Source: Pomphorhynchus laevis
Lineage: Eukaryota > Acanthocephala > Palaeacanthocephala > Echinorhynchida > Pomphorhynchidae
DNA: 64,000 bases
Assembly (NCBI GenBank): GCA_012934845.2
Contig: WNNJ02002419.1
Location: 213,070-277,069, forward strand
Reading direction: 5' to 3'
Shown: positions 34,440 to 44,280 of the stretch, piece after piece
How positions within the stretch are numbered: position 1 is the first letter of the stretch
How the letters are laid out: each line of letters begins with the position of its first letter
Translations under genes and position numbers: made by a program
The notes under the pieces: generated by a model
What the model was told of the DNA's origin: nothing
Databases searched by the model: none
The model's input: the letters and a program-made list of their open reading frames with translations, nothing else

Positions 34440-35520
34440 TTGCCCTCTGCTTCTGGTATTAGTGTCATATATACTAATTTAAGGAGTATTTTTCCAAAAT
34501 TTGATAAACTTAAGGAATGGGCCATCTAAAATGAACCAGCGATCCTGGCTCTCACTGGAACATGGCTGCATCGTGATATCTTCGATGGTTCGATTGCTAT
34601 TGTGGAATATAATTTGTTGAGGGCTGATAGAGATTCTCGGAAGGGTTGAGGTGTTGCGCTCTATATTACGACATCCTTAAATATTATTTCCACTCGTAAT
34701 TTTAAAAATGAACTAAGCACGTGTGAGTTTCTCTGTTATTGTTTCACACTTAGGAGGTCACTTAGGTATTGACGTGTGCTACAGATCGCCGCAATCATCT
34801 GTATTGAATCATATATTCTCTAAACTAATTAGTCACTGTTCTGAGCTTGAAGAATATCTACTAGTTGGCGATTTTAATATACCCTCAGCTGGTCACATCG
34901 GGAATTATGTTTTGGATAGTGGTTCTTCCAAGTCAGATGTGGATTTGTGGAATTTTCTTACAAATGATCTCATGTTAGAGCAACATGTGCAATCGATCAC
35001 CAGATTCGCGCAAAACCAGGAATCTTGCCTAGATTTGATATTTTACAAATTAATTACAAGTGTGGGTAATATGAGCTATCAGAGTCCTATTTGATTAAGC
35101 AATCATTGCATGATCTTATTCAATTATTTTCCTAGATGTATCATCCCAAAAGTGTAAAATCTGATAGTTTCGAAAAGATCTTGGCAACAAATTGATGAAG
35201 ACTCATTACGAGAGCCGGCACTAGGAACATCATTCAACTGTGCTAGTGAAGATTTTGAGGTAAAGTGGCATGTTATTGAATCAGGTTTAGTAGCTCTTGC
35301 AGATAAGTTTGCATCACTCCGTAGAGTACCAAAAAGTAAAGCTAAATACCCTCCTTGGTTTGACACTGAATTGCGATATGCTCTCAAACATAGGAATCGT
35401 CTATTTGAACTAAGCCGTCATCAGAATAATTTTAAAAAGCGGTATACAATGTTCCGTAATTTCGTCAATCGCCTTAAGATTACAAAAAGGCAAAGTTTTG
35501 AAGATCAATTAGCTTTACAA
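34440..35520 (+). pseudogene. LINE ORF2, APE-type endonuclease part
   Basis: NLRSIFPKFDKLKEWAI (about 34480), PAILALTGTWLHRDIFDGS and LLRADRDSRKG, then after a stop GVALYI; the frame at 34723-35094 continues VCYRSPQSS, YLLVGDFNIPS and SCLDLIFY. These are the blocks of an apurinic-type endonuclease that nicks target DNA for LINE insertion. Stop codons at about 34530 and 34648 and a frame change before 34723 inactivate it. It runs directly into the RT. Confidence 0.75.
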
Positions 35521-35521
35521 A

Positions 35522-36844
35522 TTGATACAGAACCAAAAAAAAATTTGGGCTTATGTGAAAGGATCCAGAGCTCTGCTACCAGCTATTTCATCTTTAAGAG
35601 ACGGTAAGACTCGTGTGACATCGCCAGACAGCATGGCAGAATTGTTTGCATCCGCTTTTGAGCTGACACCAGATGCTTTCTCTAGCATATGTGGAGATGC
35701 AGCATCACAACAGGTAGACATTGATTCTCCAGTTTTAACGATAACAGCACATGAAGTTTTTGTTGAATTGGCTGGGTCATCTAGATCATCAGCGGCAGGC
35801 CCAGATGATATTCACCCCCAACTTCTTAAGTTACTTGTTCCTGTTCTGGCTGAGCCATTAGCCTCCATATTTGAGCTGAGCTTGCGCATTTCGAAGTTAC
35901 CTGCTGCCTGGAATAAAGCGATTGTAGTAACAATTTATAAAAATGGTGAAAAAGTTGATCCGGATAACTATAGGGCAATAAGTCTAACTAGTGTTGTATG
36001 CAAAGTGATTGAGCGCATACTACACAGAAGCATATATCATCATTTGAGTTCGCTGAGAATTCTTAATAACGCACAGCATGGATTTCGCTGGCGTTCATGT
36101 TTTACAAACTTATTACATGTTCGTGAAGATTGGGTTGGACATGTTGCTAACGGGTACTGTATCGACGTAATATTTCTTGACTTTAGTCGGGCTTTTGATA
36201 GGGTGCCCCACAAAATGCTAATTTCCACCCTTGAGTATTATAAAGTCAATCGCTCCATTATAAGCTGGATTAAAGATTTTCTTAAAGATAGATCCTTTGC
36301 TGTTCGTGTAGGTCAATGCCTATCGTCTTATCGTCCTATCACCTCAGGAGTACCACAGGGATCAGTCTTAGGACCCTTGTTGTTTAACATATTTATAAAT
36401 CAGCTACTAGATTTAATTGAGGATTGTAGTGTTTTAGCTTTTACCGATGATGTAAAAGTATGGAAATTGATTAAAACCAACAAGGATCGAAATGACTTTC
36501 AAAATATCCTAAACATTGTTTATCGATGGTCTTTAAACACTGGAATTGTATTGAATATAAAAAAGTGTGCACATATGAGATTTGGTCATAGCAATGTGAG
36601 TAAAGAATATTTTATTGGCAATGAGTTTGTTGTTACCACGCAGTTCATTCTGGATCATGGTATAATTGTTCAAAACAATCTGAAATCACGTGCTAACACT
36701 GATAGGATTTGTAACGCAACAAGAAGAATGACCTATATTGACAAAAATTGCTTTAAAGATTTATTTCCCGTTTGTGTTGTGCGTTTATATAATGCTCTTA
36801 TAAGACCTTTATTAGAATATGGGTCGCCAGCAGTCTTTCCGTGA
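35522..36844 (+). CDS. LINE ORF2, reverse transcriptase part (440 codons open)
   Basis: Residues 93-101 read GPDDIHPQL. DNYRAISLTSVVCKVIE lies at 148-164, DVIFLDFSRAFDRVPH at 215-230 with the first catalytic Asp at 220, [19 protein letters not shown] at 275-293 and VLAFTDD at 304-310. The last is normally FADD or YADD: the two aspartates are kept and Ala is replaced by Thr. The open frame ends at a TGA (36842-36844), and the C-terminal part resumes at 36943 (86 codons). It is a Jockey/CR1-type RT; the protein as a whole is split from its endonuclease by frameshifts. Confidence 0.8.
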   Translation: MIQNQKKIWAYVKGSRALLPAISSLRDGKTRVTSPDSMAELFASAFELTPDAFSSICGDAASQQVDIDSPVLTITAHEVFVELAGSSRSSAAGPDDIHPQLLKLLVPVLAEPLASIFELSLRISKLPAAWNKAIVVTIYKNGEKVDPDNYRAISLTSVVCKVIERILHRSIYHHLSSLRILNNAQHGFRWRSCFTNLLHVREDWVGHVANGYCIDVIFLDFSRAFDRVPHKMLISTLEYYKVNRSIISWIKDFLKDRSFAVRVGQCLSSYRPITSGVPQGSVLGPLLFNIFINQLLDLIEDCSVLAFTDDVKVWKLIKTNKDRNDFQNILNIVYRWSLNTGIVLNIKKCAHMRFGHSNVSKEYFIGNEFVVTTQFILDHGIIVQNNLKSRANTDRICNATRRMTYIDKNCFKDLFPVCVVRLYNALIRPLLEYGSPAVFP

Positions 36845-36942
36845 ACGCGTACAGAACTTTATCAATTAGAGCGCATACTTCGACGGTTTACGAAAATATG
36901 TCATCAGGTACGATATCTTTTATATGAGATACGAATAAAAGT

Positions 36943-37345
36943 TTGAATATGCCGACAGTGCGTGAAATGTTCCTTCTTTTCGACCTTCTAGCTATGTATC
37001 GACTAATTAACGAAGATGAAAATTTTCCAGCAAATAGAGTTGAACTCAATGAACGGGATGGACGTAGAGAGCACTCGGAAGTACTCGTAGTACATGAGCA
37101 CGAAAAATACCCTCGACAATTCCGACTGTCCCATCGAGCGGTGAATGTTTGGAATCGTATTCCAGTTGATGTCGTTGCGGTGCATACAATCAACGAATTT
37201 TAATTCAATATAAAGAACTGGATTCGAAATTAGAACGAGTGGTGGTTGGTGCAGTACCCATGGTTCTGATATATACTGAATGATTTTTTTGATTTTTTTC
37301 TTATTAATTTTTTTGTGAGCGGTCAAAACAGCCTTATGACTATGA
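36943..37345 (+). pseudogene. LINE ORF2 C-terminus and 3' tail
   Basis: MNMPTVREMFLLFDLLAMYR to VNVWNRIPVDVVAVHTINEF, TAA at 37201-37203, then a non-coding tail ending GTGAGCGGTCAAAACAGCCT and a short T/A-rich run. The NxxNRIPxDV pattern is the conserved C-terminal end of these LINE proteins. Its twin is at 33710-33970 on the other strand. Confidence 0.75.
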
Positions 37346-37559
37346 CCCGTAGTTTTTTTATATCACCAAAATGTCACCAAAATGCGTATTCGCCTAAAAT
37401 GTAAATAAAGTTCTCACCAAAGAGAATAACAAAATAAAACTAGAAACAGAAAAGATATAAAATTTTACATTTTAATAAATATGGCTAATCTAATAATTAA
37501 AAAATAATAATTATAAATAATTATTTAAGATTTTATTCAACTTATATTTATATCGTTGA

Positions 37560-37830
37560 GAATTGCTTGTGGTTAAAACATTTATATGATGCGATTACTG
37601 GTATCATTTCCAACTTCTGTTTGCGTATCTTAGGTAGAAGATACAGGAATCCAAGCGAAGCGTTATCTGATTTTAGCGTCTTGTAGGCGGCTTCATCTAA
37701 GTTGCCTTGAGATTTTAGTCGTAGTAATAGTTTGTTAAATGCTGATTCGTCTTTTGTTGTCCGATCGTTAGTTATTTTCTCAAATTTATAGCTGCTTAAT
37801 AGCTTTTCCTATAAAAAAAGATTTATTTAA
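37560..37830 (-). pseudogene. PLE RT N-terminal fragment
   Basis: Minus strand: LLSSYKFEKITNDRTTKDES, FNKLLLRLKSQGNLDEAA, then ASLGFLYLLPKIRK. PLE proteins have the same order before the RT palm (short helical region, then YxLPKIHK). It joins directly to the 3' tail of the minus-strand LINE at 37811-40330, which probably inserted into it. Confidence 0.6.
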
Positions 37831-40330
37831 ACGTGGTAAATGCGTGTCAGCGCACGCTTACATGACCACAACAAAAGAAAACTGTAAATCAGGTGTCGAG
37901 AAGGTGTGAACAGAGGAGGTGTTTGAATGTGATAAAAGAGGAGGCGCGGCGGACGTCGAGAGGGAATTGATTCCAGGCGAGTGAGTGGGCGACGAGGAAA
38001 GATCGGAGACCGTAGTTGTTGGAGTAATTAGGAACGTGGAGTAAGAGGGTATGACGGGAACGCAGCGATAGCGAGGTGGGCGAGTGTCGTCTAAGAAAGG
38101 AAGGTTGATGAACGATGGGGAGCCGACAGCGATGAGATGAAAAGTAACGAGAAGAAGGCGGAGTTTGATGCGGATGTGGATGGTGGGCCAGGAGAGTTGG
38201 GCAAAATATGTGGATGTGTGGTCGAAGCGACGGAGACGAAAGAGCACTCGAACAGCGGTGTTGATTATTCGTTGTAGAGGTAGGATGATGGATTTTGGAG
38301 AATTGGCAAAAAGGCTAAGGCAGTAATCGATTTTAGGGAAAAGAAGCTATGAAAGAAGAGACATACAAGAACGGAAGTCGATAAGGGGGAGGATACGGCG
38401 CATGACACAGAGAATTAAGTTAGATGAGCGGACCTTGTCACGGACGAAAGGTTTAAGGGAAAGGTGATCATCGAAATGGAAGCCTAAGAAAGTGAGATTG
38501 TGGACTATGGGGATGATCGATGAGGCAAAATATACAGTGGGAGGAGATATGTTTGGTTTACGGGGGAGGATCTACATTATTTTGGACTTTTCGGGTTTAG
38601 AACGAGATGGAGATTGGAGAGACGTTTGTAGATAGAAAAAGAAAGTTGGAGGCAGAAATGCCGATATCGTGTATGCGATATGCTGGTGCATGATCATAGA
38701 CGAGGATGTCATCGGCGTATTGCATGACGTTAAAGGAGTAAGGTTTGATAAACGGAGAGATATCGCCAAGCAGAATAGAGAAAAGGAGGGGACCTAGGAC
38801 TGAACCTTGTGGGACCTTGCAAAAAAAAGGATGGGAGGTGAAATGATGAATTAGAACAGACGCGAAAGGAACGGTCGGATAGTTATGAAGCAAACCATGC
38901 TACGGAGGAGGAAGAAAAGCCGTAATCATAACGAAGGCGAGAAAGGAGGACGGAGTGGTCGACTATGTCGAATGCGGAGGAGAGGTCGAGGGAGATGATA
39001 ACACTATATAGAGCCTTGTCTCGAGAAATGAGTAAGTCATTGTACACTTTTATGCATGCGATTTCTGTCGAGTGATTAGAGCGGAAAGCGGATTGGAAAG
39101 GAGGGTACAGATTGGATGAGAAGAGATGAGCGTTGATCTGTATTAGGCGTTCTAAGAGCTTAGAAAGAGTAGGGAGTAGTGAAATGGGGCGATAGCTAGA
39201 AGGAAGGGAAGGGTCGAGCGATTGTTTCTTGAGGAGGGACGAACGATTGCAGATTTCCAGTGTGAAGGGAAGATACGACTGCGGATGGACGAGTTAAACA
39301 AGGTTGTGAGAAATGGGGATATCGATGAGCATATAGATTTTAATATGTGAGTAGGCAGGGGATCGGCAGGTGAGGTTTTGTTGGGCAAGGACATGAGGAC
39401 AGATGATACTTCTGTAGGTGAGACAGGGAGAAGATGAAAGAGTTCCGGAAGGATGAGAGTAGACTGGGCAGAGTGGGATAGGATGGAGACCGGGGTGTGA
39501 GAGAGCAGCGTGTATACTTTAGTCTGGAGAAATGACGAATAATCATTGGTATTGATGTTGCACGGCGAAGAGGAGCGAGCAAGGATTGAGTTAAAAGTAT
39601 GCCAGAGTCTTAGAGTTGAATGAAGTAATGATTTTATGCTGCCAGAAGGATTTGCATTTGGTTCGTAGTAGGTTGAGATGAGATCGGCGAAGAGAAAGAT
39701 AGGAATCACGAAAAGACTGAGTGATCGAGCGGAAATCACGTCTGAGAGAAGGTGATAGACTCGAAAAGCATGGCGATGTCGACGCTTTGATAGTAGGCAT
39801 TGGATGTCAAACCATCGGGCACGGTGCAAGCGACGGTGTGGGTGAGACTTGAAGGGCAAGAGAATATCGAGAGTGGATGTGAGTTCAGAGTCGAAAAGAA
39901 AGGCGAGATCGTGAGGAGATGAATATGTTATTGTGGAATGTGATAGAGACGATTTGAGTAAGGCAGAGCGGAGAAGGGAGAGGTCAAGATTTCTCCAAGG
40001 GCGACGTATGATTGTAGGTGTGTGAGGAGGGGTGTGGTTGCGAGTGAGATCAAGGGTGATAAGAAAGTGATCGGATAGACCATGATCAGAGATAAACAGT
40101 GAGGTGCAGGCAGCAAAATGATCGGGGATAGGGATTATGTCGAGTGCCCCACCTAGTATATGTGTGGGGGCAGTGGAGATTAGTTTGTAATTGTAGTTGG
40201 ATAGAATGTTAATGAACCGGTTTGAGGAATAGGTCCTGTAGCAAATTAAGCGGATTGCCACTAGACAGGCAGAAAAAGACGTAGATAGGTATGATGACTG
40301 TACAAGAAGAATAAGAACAAACATTTCGAT
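37811..40330 (-). pseudogene. CR1/L2-like LINE ORF2, minus strand
   Basis: From high to low: a 390-codon frame (40324-39152) with NRFINILSNYNYKLISTAPT and GGALDIIPI (endonuclease end), then PNKTSPADPLPTHILKS and FPSHWKSAIVRP (RT start). A further frame (38893-38597) has [19 protein letters not shown] and MQYADDILVYD (RT core), and 38247-37858 has LFRLRRFDHTSTYFAQLSW (C-terminus). The tail ends CACGCATTTACCACG. The region between 39152 and 38893 is frameshifted. It is related to the plus-strand LINE at 41545-43862 and the tail at 48780-49280. Confidence 0.75.
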
Positions 40331-40499
40331 ATCTATTGCAAAATCAGTGTCTATGACGCTAAGGAGGAGAAATTACAAAAGTATTAATCACAACTGAGTA
40401 ATAAGGATTATAACGAAGATATAGGGATAAAGATATTATATTCTGACATTTATAAGACCCATTTGAGGGTGACTACTAATTTGTTAATAATATTTTGAA

Positions 40500-41470
40500 T
40501 TATTAAAGAAAAAATATTTATACCCTTTAAAAAATATTTATACCCTTTTGATATCAGCTTTCTTAATTCACAATTTTCAATTAATTCTAGATTATAAGTA
40601 CATATATGTTCATTTATTTTATCAAACTTAAGACTTTTACAATTGCGTTATGTTTCTAATATTATCGTTTCATATTGATATTAATTCTTTATTATAATTA
40701 CAAATTTTTCGTCCTAATGGTGGTAGGAATTTGTACCTTATTTTAGAAATATATTTACTTAAATCTGACCCTATAATTTCTTTTCTTTTAGAATTATTTA
40801 AAAGTCTACCTATATTTATGTTATCTATACATTTATTAATGAAGTTTATGGTTAATGTATATTTTATATTGTTATCATTAACATTTATCGTCCGATTATA
40901 GTATTTTATATTACAATAACTGTCTGTTATACAACTTAGCCTATCAAGTATATGTTTGATCTTTCAGTATATTTTTGATTTATTGAACATATGATATCTT
41001 TACAAAAACTTCTTAAAAGTTATTTTAGTATTTCTAATTGCTCATATATACATATTTTTAATATTTTAAGTATATTTTTCTTATTATCTTTATCACAATG
41101 ACTTCTTGGTTTGCGTTTAACTGGATTATTATAATATAGTTGTTTATTATGTATTATACTACTTCTGCCAATTCCTTGTACCACGTCATTCAATCCTAAT
41201 GGGTACATGAAATTAAGCGTTTTAATCCAAAAATCTTCTTTTTCTAATAGTTTGTGATTTAATATTGATATGTTTTCTTCGATAATATGTTCTAAAATAA
41301 ATAATTTACAGTTTTTAATATCATGTCCTATTAATCTCATACGTTCATGAAATATAGTTTGACTATTACTCTGTATATTATATATGTGTTACCTAAACCT
41401 AGTTTTTAACATTTGATGTTTTTCCTATATATTGCAACCACATGTACATTGTATTAACTGCGGTATTGCA
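40500..41470 (-). pseudogene. PLE GIY-YIG C-terminal region, sister copy
   Basis: A 106-codon frame (41340-41020), MRLIGHDIKNCKLFILEHII, EDFWIKTLNFMYPLGLNDV and KRKPRSHC, is clearly paralogous to 1261-990. The YIG-type nuclease core is upstream in another frame (about 41460-41350). The tail (41020-40500) parallels 990-480 with indels. It is dead. Beyond it, the plus-strand LINE at 41545 separates it from the leader repeat at 43917. Confidence 0.75.
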
Positions 41471-41544
41471 GTTACAATTATTATTAATATTTATGAAAAA
41501 CATATGTTTGTCGTATTACTTACAATACAATTATTATTATTTAT

Positions 41545-42365
41545 AACATTACAAACTTTGGCGGTACCCTCGATATTGTTGCCTTACCTTCGCGTCTTGC
41601 CTTGTCTACTTCACTGTGCATATCTCATCCTGCTCTATCCGGCCACTTCCTTGTTACATTTTTTCTCCCTTTGTTAAATATCAATGTTCCTTCGAAAATT
41701 ATCTCGTGTCGTTCTTGGAAATTCTTCGACTTATCCCTTCTTCGCTCTCATATTAACCGCTCTCCGTTAATGTATCCTTCTTCTATCTACCAATCTCCAA
41801 ATTACTTATGTACCCTCTTTGACAATGTATTTTGCTCTATCCTCGATAAATTCTTCCTTTTAAAACTTTTGTTCAATCACGGCAAAATCTTGCAACATGG
41901 TTCGACTCTGAGTGTGTGACTTCAAAACGCCTCCTGCGTCGTTCTTTCAGAACTTATCATCGTTATCTCAGACTATCTTCAGAACTTGATTCATCATTTT
42001 ATCGTAACCAATTCTTTGCTCTTCGTCGTTCCCATAGGCAACTTCTGCGTTCTAACACAGCTTTTGGCGAAGCAAACTAGCTTCCGCTAATGACTCTCTA
42101 ACTAAATGGAAAACTCTTAATTCTCTACTTTCTCGTTCCTCTGTCACTTCCACTCTTGATCCTTCTCAATTCTCTGATTACCTAATTCCAAAAACTGTTT
42201 CTCTAATCGATTCGATCATCGTCCTTCCACAAACTTATTGTATCTCGTCTGTTTGTATCCCTGAGCTCTTTTATCTACTTGCGGTATCTGAAGATGAGGT
42301 ATCTTGCCTTCTTATTTCGTTAAGTTGTAATTCCTCTCCTGCCGATCCCTACTCGAATTCTCAAA
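41545..42365 (+). pseudogene. CR1/L2-like LINE, endonuclease end and RT start (frameshifted)
   Basis: GGTLDIVALPS (about 41560), LSGHFLVTF and SWKFFDLSLLRSHINRS (41602-41919) parallel the minus-strand LINE (GGALDIIPI; RPWRNLDLSLLRSAL). Several frame changes follow up to the open RT frame at 42366. It is 5'-truncated: the front of the endonuclease is absent. Confidence 0.7.
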
Positions 42366-43862
42366 TTGTTGTCAACATACTTCACACCTTTCCTTACCAG
42401 CCTCTTTAACTCGTCAATAGTGAATGGAATATTTCCTGTTCTTTGGAAAACGTCCATTGTTCGTCCTCTACTTAAAAAGCCCTCTCTTGATCCCTCTCTT
42501 CCTTCATCTTATCGCCCAATATCAATTCTACCAACCTTATCTAAAATTCTTGAACACCTTGTCTTAGATCAGATAAACAAGTATCTCTCTTCATCGCAGT
42601 TCTACCCTTCTTTTCAATCTGATTTCCGCTCCAATCATTCCACCGAACTAGCATGTCATAAAGTATTTTCTGATCTGCTCTCTGCTCGTGACAAAGGACT
42701 GTGTAGTGTGGTAATATCGCTCGATCTTTCATCTGCATTCGACATTGTCGATCACAAAATCCTTCTTTTTCGTCTTCGCTATCACTATGGTTTCTCTTCG
42801 TCCACCTTGGCTTGGTTCTCTTCGTATCTCTCCGATCGATCATTTTCCGTCCATTCTAATTCAATGTGTTCTCCTCTATCTTCTCTCTCTTGTGGTGTAC
42901 CTCAAGGTTCTGTACTTGGCCCTATTCTATTTACGCTTCTTCTTGGAGATTTATCTTGTATAACTAGTAAATTCTGCTTCAGGGTAATGCAGTACGCTGA
43001 TGATATACTTCTTTATTCTCATTCGTTTTCTCATTCCATAAGCCAACTTTTCGTATCCGCATCTAATTGTCTTCGTGCTCTATCAGAACATCTAATTTCT
43101 TTGCGCATGTCCCTAAATCCTACCAAATCTAAAGTATTATGGATTTTACCCTCCACTGTTTCTGTTATTCCTCCATCTCTGTATCTTCAGACCACAGTTA
43201 TTCCTGCTGTATATAAACTTGTATTTCTTGGTATTCACTTCGACAATAACCTGCATCTCGATCCCTTCATTCGTGATAAAACTAGGTCTTCAAATATTCT
43301 TCTCCGTGATATTCGTCTCGTCAGAAATTCTCTAGATTTTAGTTCTTGTAAATCTCTTATCTCCACCCTTCTTTTCCCACGTATTGATTACTGTCTTAGC
43401 CTTCTCGTCTTCTTTTTAAAGTCATCCCTTAAACCTCTTCAACGCCTCATTAACACTGATGTGCGCATCCTTTTTCGACTTCGTAAATTCGATCATATAT
43501 CTTCCTATTTATCAAAAATTGGATGGCTAAGTATTGAACATCGCGTTCGTTTTCGTCTGCTTTGCCTGAATTATCGCCTTCTCCATTGTAATTCTCCTTC
43601 TTATCTTTATCTGCCAACTCTAAGTGAATCTCTCTATCTTTCTACTCACCTACGTTCCTGTGATTCTCTTCTGCTACACGTACCTATTCACTCAACCAAC
43701 TACGGCCGTCGATCCCTACATATCGCTGCTCCTCTCCTTTGGAATTCCTTACCTAATCATCTGCGATCATCATCCTCACTCCGATTTTTCAAAAAGCAGC
43801 TAAAATCGATGTTACTAAACAAAAAACTTATTTTTATCTGTTTCGCTTTTGTGGGTTTGTAA
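42366..43862 (+). CDS. CR1/L2-like LINE reverse transcriptase, 498 codons open
   Basis: SYRPISILPTLSKILEHLV lies at residues 48-66, SNHSTELACHKV at 89-100, VVISLDLSSAFDIVDHKILL at 115-134 (first Asp at 120), [20 protein letters not shown] at 176-195 and MQYADDILLYS at 208-218. Thumb and C-terminal blocks follow (VFLGIHFDNN; NSLPNHLRSSSSLRFFKKQL). RT motifs are intact and the frame stays open to the normal end, so this is one of the youngest LINEs here, although its endonuclease is broken. Codons are C/T-rich at third positions, unlike the host collagen. The 3' tail contains GTAAGCACACAGTCTGTG and GCATTTGCCACATT. Confidence 0.85.
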   Translation: MLSTYFTPFLTSLFNSSIVNGIFPVLWKTSIVRPLLKKPSLDPSLPSSYRPISILPTLSKILEHLVLDQINKYLSSSQFYPSFQSDFRSNHSTELACHKVFSDLLSARDKGLCSVVISLDLSSAFDIVDHKILLFRLRYHYGFSSSTLAWFSSYLSDRSFSVHSNSMCSPLSSLSCGVPQGSVLGPILFTLLLGDLSCITSKFCFRVMQYADDILLYSHSFSHSISQLFVSASNCLRALSEHLISLRMSLNPTKSKVLWILPSTVSVIPPSLYLQTTVIPAVYKLVFLGIHFDNNLHLDPFIRDKTRSSNILLRDIRLVRNSLDFSSCKSLISTLLFPRIDYCLSLLVFFLKSSLKPLQRLINTDVRILFRLRKFDHISSYLSKIGWLSIEHRVRFRLLCLNYRLLHCNSPSYLYLPTLSESLYLSTHLRSCDSLLLHVPIHSTNYGRRSLHIAAPLLWNSLPNHLRSSSSLRFFKKQLKSMLLNKKLIFICFAFVGL

Positions 43863-43916
43863 GCACACAGTCTGTGTGCATTTGCCACATTAAAAAACTT
43901 TCATATAAAAAAAACT

Positions 43917-44175
43917 ATAAAATTTTTTCTGTTACATTTAAAAGATCTAAAATTGAAATCATTAGTACTTACGTATTTTTCCAATATTGTTGAGTACATG
44001 TAACTTTTAAGTCATAATTTTTAACGTTGCTTTTTCGGTGTCGCCACCTAGTTTAGTTGACTCAGACTAAACTTACAACGGACCATCCAGCAGCATCTGA
44101 CAGGGGGCTGCCCTGCTTAAGGCGGTTGCAGGCTGGAACAAGATCTATAAAGATCTACCACCTTCACTCCACCCG
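43917..44175 (-). repeat. PLE-associated leader repeat, copy 2
   Basis: Matches 1765-2065 over its whole length (TTTTTCGGTGTCGCCACC, GTTTAGTTGACTCAGACTAAAC arms, CCATCCAGCAGCATCTGACAG) but lacks the palindromic cluster of copy 1. It abuts the LINE 3' tail on the left and the stretch leading to the ribozyme array on the right. Confidence 0.6.
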
Positions 44176-44280
44176 CTACGCGACCTAGCTATTGGCCATT
44201 ACCTGGTTTCTAAAACGTGATCACGTGAAGCAGTTTACATTTTAAAGTGTAAACACCTTTGGACGCAAACTTCTCTCTAA

